Assembly: GCA_002392275.1 (NCBI GenBank)
Contig: DGGQ01000105.1
Location: forward strand, 1-7,381
Length of the DNA stretch: 7,381 nt
Reading direction: 5' to 3'
Source: Treponema sp. UBA3870
GTDB lineage: Bacteria; Spirochaetota; Spirochaetia; Treponematales; Treponemataceae
Part shown: one piece after another, positions 1 through 4,729 of the stretch
How positions within the stretch are numbered: the stretch's first letter is position 1
Layout: each line of letters opens with the position of its first letter
Made by a program: the position numbers and the translations under genes
Notes under the pieces: model-generated
Seen by the model: only the letters and a program-made list of their open reading frames with translations
Databases searched by the model: none
Told to the model about the DNA's origin: nothing

Positions 1-197
1 TTTCCGGGGTTTCATTGCTGCGCAACAACCGCCACCGGCGCTTGCCCCTACAATCCTTAACGCAAAAAAACTTTTTTTTGAACAGGTCGGAATGTGTTCC
101 TGTGCGTGAAAGTTCAAGTATTAGGGAAATGCTGATTAATATGGGAAGCATCAATCAACATTCGGATTATTCGGTATTTTCTTAGATTGGAGATTAT
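1..197. other. Edge region: GC-rich patch and PAP2 leader, no assignable gene
   Basis: The first 50 bases are about 62% G+C, clearly above what follows. They contain small inverted repeats (TTGC-tgc-GCAA at about 15-25, flanked by GGTT and AACC). An A7-C-T8 tract follows at 64-79, then AT-rich sequence. One plus-strand frame stays open from base 3 to a TAG at 183-185 (about 60 codons), but its product is arginine/serine-rich at the start and I do not recognise it, so I do not call it a gene. The patch could be the edge of an intergenic repeat or the end of an upstream gene cut by the window. No convincing promoter for the PAP2 gene is visible. Confidence 0.3.
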
Positions 198-731
198 ATG
201 GCATTGGACGGTTCAATTCTTTTGTGGATTCAGGAAAACATGCGCTGCGGTTTTTTATCGGCAATTTTGATTCCATATACATACAGCGGAAATTATGCAA
301 TCCCGTGGCTCGCTTTGATTTTGGTTTTGCTTTTTTTTAAAAAGACACGCAGGGCCGCAATTTTTGCACTCGTTGCGCTGATTCTTGGAATTGTACTAAA
401 CGATGTGATAATAAAGCATATAATCTGTCGTCCGAGACCTTTTGAAACAATCCTGGAACTGATTCCGATTGTAAAAAAGCCTACAAGTTTTTCATGTCCG
501 TCCGGTCACTCCGCAACAGCATTTGCAACCGCGCTCACACTTTTCCTTTGCACAAAAAAATGGATTGGAATTCCTGCTCTTTTTTTTGCGGCAGTCATGG
601 CATTTTCAAGAATGTATGTGGGAGTGCATTATCCAAGCGATGTTATTTTGGGAATTGCTGTTGGATGTGCATCGGCAGTTTTGGTTTTGGTTTTGGGAAA
701 GAGGATTTTTAAAAAGAGGAAAGCAGATTAG
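198..731 (+). CDS. PAP2-family membrane phosphatase (PgpB/BcrC-like)
   Basis: This is a 177-residue polytopic inner-membrane protein of the type-2 phosphatidic acid phosphatase family. All three catalytic signatures are present: K73-x6-R80-P81, the PSGH motif at 101-104 (general acid H104), and S137-R138-x5-H144-x3-D148 with the nucleophilic H144. Hydrophobic stretches at about 34-47, 53-72, 105-118, 124-136 and 149-167 fit the usual multi-helix fold with the active site at the outer face. Members remove phosphate from lipid phosphates such as undecaprenyl pyrophosphate or phosphatidylglycerol phosphate; the exact substrate cannot be read from sequence. The ATG has a GGAG at 189-192, five bases upstream. 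Length is typical of the small bacterial subgroup. The gene carries T8 (331-338), A7 (554-560) and T8 (580-587) tracts. It stands alone and converges on the minus-strand operon. Confidence 0.9.
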   Translation: MALDGSILLWIQENMRCGFLSAILIPYTYSGNYAIPWLALILVLLFFKKTRRAAIFALVALILGIVLNDVIIKHIICRPRPFETILELIPIVKKPTSFSCPSGHSATAFATALTLFLCTKKWIGIPALFFAAVMAFSRMYVGVHYPSDVILGIAVGCASAVLVLVLGKRIFKKRKAD

Positions 732-751
732 CGGTCCACTTTTTAATTTTT
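709..751. terminator. Candidate bidirectional terminator between convergent genes
   Basis: Arms 709-719 (TTAAAAAGAGG) and 736-746 (CCACTTTTTAA) pair over ten base pairs with one A-A mismatch around a 16-nt loop. T's follow at 747-751 on the plus strand, and the left arm gives a U-rich run on the minus strand. It overlaps the end of the PAP2 gene and the stop of the minus-strand TIM-barrel gene, so it could serve both. The stem is AT-rich, with only three G-C pairs, so strength is uncertain. Confidence 0.5.
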
Positions 752-1411
752 CATATATGCGATTACATTGTTGATTTGGTCCAAAAATTCTTCACCAAAC
801 TTTTTTTCAAAAAACGCGCTTCCAATTGTGAATGCCCACGGAGAGATTTTTTTGATTTCATCCAGACGTTCATAGCTGTCAACGCTTCCCGCAATGCATG
901 TTGGTGCGTCAATATTTTTTATGAAAGTCTCATTCAGAAGATAGGGATTCCCGGTATACCTATATCCCAGAAGGTCGATTCCGTAGGCTCCCTTTTTGAT
1001 ATAGGACTTTGCGTCTGAAATCATTTTTTCAATCGAGCCGTCCAGAATAGAAGGGCGAGCGGTGACATTCCCAACAAATGGCATGTATTTCAGATTGTGC
1101 GAAAGACAAAACTCGTTTATTGAATCAAAAAAAATTGTCCCCATGAGTATGTCGCATCCACATTCTTCGGCAAGTCTTGCTCCAGCAAGTCCTCCCTCTT
1201 CTGAGTACGTCACAACTTCAAGCGCGCTTGTCTTTTTGTTTTTTTTCAAAACGGAGAACAGCTCAAACATTTTTTCTGGCGGAAGGGATTTTTCTTTTAT
1301 CCCCCAAAAATCTGCGGACGATTTTTTGCACGAAGAAAAAATTTCCAGAGCATTGTCAACAGTCAAATCGTTGTGCGTAAGCATTACAATCAGTTCGGGA
1401 ATCCGGCTCAA
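743..1411 (-). CDS. TIM-barrel protein, ribulose-phosphate-binding-barrel-like, function unknown
   Basis: This is a 222-residue soluble protein with no signal peptide. Eight beta-strand-like segments follow each other at regular spacing: ELIVMLTHND (6-15), ADFWGIKEK (33-41), SALEVVTYS (62-70), CDILMGTIF (86-94), LKYMPFVG (107-114), AYGIDLLGY (142-150), APTCIAGSV (169-177) and PWAFTIGSAFF (191-201). The AGS (174-176) and IGSA (196-199) loops sit where HisA/NanE-like barrels bind substrate phosphate, so a phosphorylated small molecule is a fair guess; no reaction can be named. An in-frame ATG at 1453 exists, but I chose the TTG at 1411. An AAGGAG lies six bases before it and overlaps the stop of the preceding gene, whereas the ATG would force a 32-bp overlap and add an unrelated-looking basic N-terminus. 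It is the second gene of an operon with the HAD-VanW fusion, ten bases downstream. Confidence 0.8.
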   Translation of the reverse strand: MSRIPELIVMLTHNDLTVDNALEIFSSCKKSSADFWGIKEKSLPPEKMFELFSVLKKNKKTSALEVVTYSEEGGLAGARLAEECGCDILMGTIFFDSINEFCLSHNLKYMPFVGNVTARPSILDGSIEKMISDAKSYIKKGAYGIDLLGYRYTGNPYLLNETFIKNIDAPTCIAGSVDSYERLDEIKKISPWAFTIGSAFFEKKFGEEFLDQINNVIAYMKN

Positions 1412-1417
1412 TTTTTT

Positions 1418-1423
1418 CTCCTT
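1418..1423 (-). promoter_or_regulatory. Shine-Dalgarno deciding the TTG start of the TIM-barrel gene
   Basis: The minus strand reads AAGGAG here, six bases upstream of the TTG at 1411. Its first two A's belong to the TAA stop codon (1422-1424) of the upstream fusion gene. This tight stop/SD/start arrangement implies translational coupling and supports TTG over the upstream in-frame ATG at 1453. Confidence 0.75.
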
Positions 1424-2816
1424 AAACAATTTGTTCCGCTGGAATCTGGGCATAGTCGAACATGACTTCGGAATGGTTGTTCCAGTTCAGCTCCCGTTTT
1501 AAAAGTTCGTTCGTCCTGCGGTCGTAGGTTTCCTTGTAGATTTTTGAAACACGGAAATATTTTTCCCCCTCCTTCTGGAAGTGGTGATTTTCCTCCGCAA
1601 TTTTATATGTCCATGGAAACTCTTTTTCGCTTCTTAATTCTCCGTAAAGATTTTCGTTGTCGCACCAAAGCAGAAGCTGAACGTTCTGGTCGGTATCGTT
1701 TCGGAATCTGAAATCGACATTGTTGTAGCTGACTGATGTACCCGCGCTGTATGGAATACGTTCTCCATGGTCGGGTGCGAGCGCGTCTGAATGGTGGTGG
1801 ATTACCGTTACCGTGAGTGGGCTGTACAGTGCAAGTATGTGGATTGTGTTTCCAAGATTGCATAGCCCGCCGCCAAAACCTGCGATAAGTTTTTTATGTT
1901 CAATGACGCGGCCCTCCTTGAATCCATTTTTGGGGGAGGGTTTCCCGACGAGATGCCAAAACGAAAATGTTTCCCCGGGATGGATTACAAGTCCGCTAAT
2001 TTTTTTGCACGCAAGATTTATGTTGTCCGCCTTGTTCGCCTGAAGCACCGGGTCAATTCCTTTTCCTTTTTTTATTAGCGCGTTATGCCAGCTCGAAACC
2101 AGGTTCGGAAGTTTGTCATCTGAAATCTCTTTTGCAAATTTTTCTTTTGTAAAAAAATTTTTTAGATGTCGAAGCGCAGTTTCCTTTCTGCATGAAATCC
2201 AATAGAAAAAAGGATTCATCTCGCAAAAAAGAATTCTCCGTTTTGATGTGCCTGTATTGTCTGGTGATTTTGAATCGCTTTTTTCATTTTTCCTCAGACT
2301 GATTTTTCCAAGCCTGTTCTGATATTTTGAATGTGAGTAGATTTTTAGAATCAGATTTTCAAGATGCCTTCGCATACCAATTTTTTTTGTCAAACCGTAG
2401 CCCACATATTTTACAAGAATGCTCGGGATTCCGGATTTGTTTGCGCCAACAATGTCAATTGTAATCTGGTCTCCGATGTAGACGACGTTTTCTTTTTTTA
2501 GCCCAAGCATTTCCACCGCGCGGTTATAGTTTTTGGTGTCAGGTTTTTCCGCCTCAGAAATATGGAGCGAGCTAATATTTTTTTTGAAAGACAGAACCCG
2601 CTCCTCGCTGTTGTTTGAAAGAAGCAGTGTCTTGAATCCTAGTGCATGGATTTTTTCAAAAAGTGAATCGACATTTGGATTCGAGTCTTTCCCATGTGGA
2701 ACAAGAGTGTTGTCTATGTCAAAAATTATTCCGCGGAAACCCTTGTCAAAAAGTTTCTGATAGTCAATCGAAAAAGGGGAATCCAGATACTCATAGGGAA
2801 AATAATTTTTTAGCAA
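1422..2816 (-). CDS. HAD-IIIA (YqeG-like) phosphatase fused to a VanW domain
   Basis: This is a 464-residue two-domain protein. Residues 1 to about 165 match YqeG-type HAD-superfamily class IIIA phosphatases. Motif I is DIDNT (33-37; D33 nucleophile, D35), motif II is S67 in LLLSNN, motif III is K91 in EKPD, and motif IV is GDQITID (115-121; D116, D121). A polar linker rich in Ser, Lys and Asp (about 172-193) leads to a full VanW-family domain (about 194-464). Its hallmarks are FSFWHLVGKPS (284-294), GFGGGLCNLGNT (313-324, with C319), HHHSD (340-344) and a late FRFRND (369-374). There is no signal peptide or membrane helix, so the protein should be cytoplasmic. HAD domains of this type remove phosphate from small molecules; the biochemical role of VanW is unknown, and its presence does not imply glycopeptide resistance. 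The start is TTG, seven bases after an AGGAG. First gene of the operon. Confidence 0.87.
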   Translation of the reverse strand: MLKNYFPYEYLDSPFSIDYQKLFDKGFRGIIFDIDNTLVPHGKDSNPNVDSLFEKIHALGFKTLLLSNNSEERVLSFKKNISSLHISEAEKPDTKNYNRAVEMLGLKKENVVYIGDQITIDIVGANKSGIPSILVKYVGYGLTKKIGMRRHLENLILKIYSHSKYQNRLGKISLRKNEKSDSKSPDNTGTSKRRILFCEMNPFFYWISCRKETALRHLKNFFTKEKFAKEISDDKLPNLVSSWHNALIKKGKGIDPVLQANKADNINLACKKISGLVIHPGETFSFWHLVGKPSPKNGFKEGRVIEHKKLIAGFGGGLCNLGNTIHILALYSPLTVTVIHHHSDALAPDHGERIPYSAGTSVSYNNVDFRFRNDTDQNVQLLLWCDNENLYGELRSEKEFPWTYKIAEENHHFQKEGEKYFRVSKIYKETYDRRTNELLKRELNWNNHSEVMFDYAQIPAEQIV

Positions 2817-2823
2817 AACAGGT

Positions 2824-2828
2824 CTCCT
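2824..2828 (-). promoter_or_regulatory. Shine-Dalgarno for the TTG start of the HAD-VanW gene
   Basis: The minus strand reads AGGAG seven bases before the TTG at 2816. The next in-frame methionine is residue 103, beyond motif III, and the N-terminus from the TTG matches the normal YqeG opening (a short basic and aromatic lead before motif I). TTG is therefore the only sensible start. Confidence 0.7.
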
Positions 2829-2855
2829 AGTCTGCGGATGTAAACTCTTTACTAA

Positions 2856-2884
2856 ATTATATTTTTATGATGCAGGATTGTCAA
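2856..2884 (-). promoter_or_regulatory. Perfect-consensus sigma-70 promoter for the HAD-VanW/TIM-barrel operon
   Basis: On the minus strand TTGACA (2879-2884) is separated by exactly 17 bases from TATAAT (2856-2861). Both hexamers are perfect consensus. The predicted start near 2849 gives a leader of about 33 bases containing the AGGAG. I see no operator-like palindrome over it, so expression may be strong and constitutive. Confidence 0.8.
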
Positions 2885-2934
2885 TTCGGGGATTGGCAGC
2901 CTTTTACCCTATGTGCAAAGCCCCCTGTTTTGTG

Positions 2935-2940
2935 TATAAT
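2935..2940 (+). promoter_or_regulatory. Candidate -10 box for the nicotinamidase/MBL operon
   Basis: TATAAT stands 24 bases before the ATG at 2964, with a GGAGG Shine-Dalgarno at 2954-2958. The -35 position (2912-2917, TGTGCA) matches consensus at only three bases, so this promoter is weaker or needs an activator. Transcription would start near 2947. The divergent promoter lies about 50 bp away in the same gap. Confidence 0.5.
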
Positions 2941-2963
2941 ATGGTGATAATTTGGAGGCGTAG

Positions 2964-3476
2964 ATGAAGCTATTGATTGTCGTCGATATGCAGAATGATT
3001 TTATTGATGGTTCGCTTGGAATTCTTGAGGCTGTCGCGGTTGTGCCGAAGGTTGCCGAGAAGATTAGAAAATATCGTGACGAAAACAGTCCGGTTGTTTT
3101 TACCAGGGACACTCACGATGAGAATTATCTGAAATCCATGGAGGGAAAAAATCTTCCGGTCGTGCATTGCGTGAAGGGCAGTGAGGGATGGAAGATTTCA
3201 AGTAAACTTGAGGTTGGCGAATCCAAAGTTTTTGACAAGCCGACTTTCGGTTCTCTTGCGCTTGCGAAATATGTTTCCGGTCTTGAGAATCTGGAGGAGA
3301 TTGAGATTGTCGGAGTCTGCACGGATATCTGCGTAATCAGTAATGCGATTCTTTTGAAGGCGGCGGTCCCGGAGGTTAAAATCACTGTGGACAGTTCATG
3401 CTGCGCGGGTGTCACTCCACGTTCACATGAGAATGCTCTGGCCGCTATGAAGATGTGCCAGATAAATATAATCTAG
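2964..3476 (+). CDS. pncA: Nicotinamidase-like cysteine hydrolase (isochorismatase fold)
   Basis: This is a 170-residue cytoplasmic protein of the isochorismatase-like hydrolase family. The Asp-Lys-Cys catalytic triad is present: D8 in VVDMQNDF, K92 in DKPTFGS, and C123 in the GVCTDICV segment. The metal site seen in true nicotinamidases is also present: D49 and H51 in RDTHDENY, and H68 in PVVHCV. These residues support conversion of nicotinamide to nicotinate plus ammonia in NAD salvage. Related cysteine hydrolases share the triad, so substrate is not proven. The protein is slightly shorter than many PncA proteins but looks complete from end to end. A GGAGG lies five bases before the ATG. 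It is the first gene of a probable two-gene operon, with the MBL-fold hydrolase 17 bases downstream. Confidence 0.85.
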   Translation: MKLLIVVDMQNDFIDGSLGILEAVAVVPKVAEKIRKYRDENSPVVFTRDTHDENYLKSMEGKNLPVVHCVKGSEGWKISSKLEVGESKVFDKPTFGSLALAKYVSGLENLEEIEIVGVCTDICVISNAILLKAAVPEVKITVDSSCCAGVTPRSHENALAAMKMCQINII

Positions 3477-3493
3477 ACTCTGCGTGGTTTGTG

Positions 3494-4438
3494 ATGAAAA
3501 AAATTTGTGACGGTGCGTACTATCTACAGGGCGACATAAATGTTGGGGTGATTGCGTTTGACGTTTCGGGGACAAGCCATCTGTATCTTGTTGATTCGGG
3601 GTCGGAGCCTGAGTCGGGTGATGCGCTTTGGAACGAGCTGGAGAATTTTTTTGTCGGCGGCTTTGTTGTTGACGCGATAATCAACACGCATGGACATTCC
3701 GACCATGTTGGCCTGGACCATTACATCCAGAGCAGGACGGGATGCAAAATCTATATCTCCAGAACCGAGTCGGTCATTGTTAGGAATCTTTCTGCAAGCA
3801 TAGAGCGGATTTGGGGGGCGAGCTGTATCCACCAGCTGAAAAAATGGTATACACTCAGGGAGTCTTTTAGTCCGACGGATATTTGCGCGGCAGGGGATTC
3901 AATCTCTCTGGACGGCGGCGCGAAGATTGATTTGATTCCACTGTACGGCCATTCCGCGGAGCAGCTTGGGATTGTCTACACAAATGCGGCGGGAAAAAAG
4001 GTTGTGTTCGCTGGTGACGCATTTCTTGGAATCGACGAGCTTGACAAGTGCAAGATTTCATTTCAGGAGTCACCGGTGGAGGCCATGGAGACCATGGAGA
4101 TGCTTCTTGATTTTGACGCGGACTATTTTGTTCAGTCGCATGGGAATGTCGCAAATGATTCCCGACAGGCGAAGGTTCTTATCAAAAAGAATCTGGACAC
4201 GCTGAAAAAACTTTCCGACCTTTCCCTTGAGCTGATTTCGAAAAAAAAGCGGACGGTCGAGGAGATTGTGTCCAGGGCGATGAAACGTTTCAAAATCCCC
4301 CAGAGGCCTGTAAGCTACGCTCTGATTTTTTCTACCACAAAGAGTCTGCTTTCGGAACTGTACGAGGCGGGACGGATTGGGATCAACCTGAAGAAAGGCA
4401 AGTTCTACTGGACAAAAAAGATTGCCACGAAAAAATAG
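3494..4438 (+). CDS. MBL-fold metallo-hydrolase with C-terminal winged-helix-like domain
   Basis: This is a 314-residue cytoplasmic protein. The metallo-beta-lactamase fold shows the full di-metal set: H66-G-H68-S-D70-H71 in the NTHGHSDH motif, H153 in PLYGHSAEQ, D175 in FAGDAFLG and H216 in VQSHGN. After about residue 225 there is a helical section and then a basic tail (about 250-314, ending KKGKFYWTKK) that resembles the small winged-helix domain some MBL hydrolases carry after the catalytic domain. Such enzymes cleave thioesters, lactones or phosphodiesters; the substrate is not readable here, and this is not an antibiotic beta-lactamase call. I chose the ATG at 3494 because MKKICDGAYY is a typical family opening. 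A GTG at 3455 in frame would overlap the previous gene by 22 bases and add a non-homologous-looking lead. The Shine-Dalgarno is weak, so coupling to the upstream gene is likely. Confidence 0.85.
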   Translation: MKKICDGAYYLQGDINVGVIAFDVSGTSHLYLVDSGSEPESGDALWNELENFFVGGFVVDAIINTHGHSDHVGLDHYIQSRTGCKIYISRTESVIVRNLSASIERIWGASCIHQLKKWYTLRESFSPTDICAAGDSISLDGGAKIDLIPLYGHSAEQLGIVYTNAAGKKVVFAGDAFLGIDELDKCKISFQESPVEAMETMEMLLDFDADYFVQSHGNVANDSRQAKVLIKKNLDTLKKLSDLSLELISKKKRTVEEIVSRAMKRFKIPQRPVSYALIFSTTKSLLSELYEAGRIGINLKKGKFYWTKKIATKK

Positions 4439-4450
4439 CTGCCCATATAT

Positions 4451-4497
4451 ATAGTGTGGCGGGAAGGACTTTCTTTGTTCGGACACTATTTTTGTTT
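4451..4497 (+). terminator. Candidate terminator after the MBL gene
   Basis: Arms ATAGTGT (4451-4457) and ACACTAT (4483-4489) pair perfectly over seven bases around a 25-nt loop, followed by TTTTT-G-TTT (4489-4497). It begins 12 bases after the MBL stop. The long loop makes it a weaker candidate, and some read-through toward 4636 is possible. Confidence 0.45.
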
Positions 4498-4555
4498 AAA
4501 AAATGTTTAGAATTGGCATCTTGCTTTTTCCTAAATATCGGTTATATTTGAATCA

Positions 4556-4599
4556 TACAAAATAATTTAAAAACAATTACAAAATAATTTATAAAAGTT
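4556..4599. repeat. 11-bp-phased AT-rich direct repeats, candidate response-regulator site
   Basis: The 14-mer TACAAAATAATTTA occurs twice without mismatch, at 4556-4569 and 4578-4591, so copies start exactly 22 bp apart. Read as 11-mers the tract is TACAAAATAAT, TTAAAAACAAT, TACAAAATAAT, TTATAAAAGTT; units 1 and 2 agree at 8 of 11 positions, and the fourth is weaker. OmpR/PhoB-family regulators bind tandem direct repeats of 11-bp period, and such a regulator is encoded downstream, so autoregulation is a reasonable inference. The AT-rich composition means chance repetition or an UP-like element are alternatives. Confidence 0.45.
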
Positions 4600-4635
4600 C
4601 TTCAATTTCAAAATACTCATTACTAAACACTGAAT

Positions 4636-4666
4636 CTGGATTAGAATTCTAATCCAGTTTTTTTTT
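4636..4666 (+). terminator. Perfect 22-bp palindrome plus T9 (intrinsic terminator or leader attenuator)
   Basis: Two 11-base arms (CTGGATTAGAA and its exact complement, 4636-4657) abut and are followed directly by nine T's (4658-4666). The AATT centre would form the loop, leaving a nine-pair stem. There is a U-run only in the plus direction. It sits 198 bases after the MBL stop and 63 bases before the kinase ATG, far for a terminator of the upstream operon. It may therefore end a short transcript from within the gap, or act as an attenuator or operator for the kinase operon. Confidence 0.65.
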
Positions 4667-4694
4667 GGGTTCAAAATTCTTGGACAAATAAATT

Positions 4695-4723
4695 TAGCCA
4701 AAAACCAGAAAAAGGTTTATAAT
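4695..4723 (+). promoter_or_regulatory. Promoter of the kinase/regulator operon, predicting a leaderless mRNA
   Basis: TAGCCA (4695-4700, four of six matches to TTGACA) lies 17 bases upstream of a perfect TATAAT (4718-4723). Transcription would start six or seven bases downstream, at about 4729-4730, which is the A of the kinase ATG. The ATG has no Shine-Dalgarno at normal distance (the nearest AAAGG is 14 bases away), which agrees with a leaderless start. Confidence 0.55.
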
Positions 4724-4729
4724 TGACGC

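Noticed and set aside
82..103. ACAGG/CCTGT and GGAA/TTCC inverted repeats, possible operator or LexA-like site
   Set aside because: Arms are four to five bases, overlap each other, and match no known site well.
160..174. Tandem ATTCGG copies three bases apart upstream of the PAP2 gene
   Set aside because: Too short to separate from chance and not matched elsewhere in the window that I could see.
1062..1502. A 146-codon plus-strand open frame across the TIM-barrel gene
   Set aside because: It lies antisense to a gene with clear barrel structure and has a low-complexity Ser/Phe-rich product.
1422..2816. Vancomycin-resistance locus, given VanW next to a VanS/VanR-like pair
   Set aside because: There is no ligase, VanX or VanH; VanW alone is widespread and has no proven role in resistance, and the two-component genes lie in a different operon nearly 2 kb away.
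4533..4549. AAATAT-cggtt-ATATTT inverted repeat
   Set aside because: Six-base A/T arms in AT-rich DNA are expected by chance.
4503..4565. A 20-codon open frame (MFRIGILLFPKYRLYLNHTK) in the gap, possible leader peptide
   Set aside because: It has no Shine-Dalgarno, overlaps the AT-rich repeats, and shows no run of regulatory codons; chance is sufficient.
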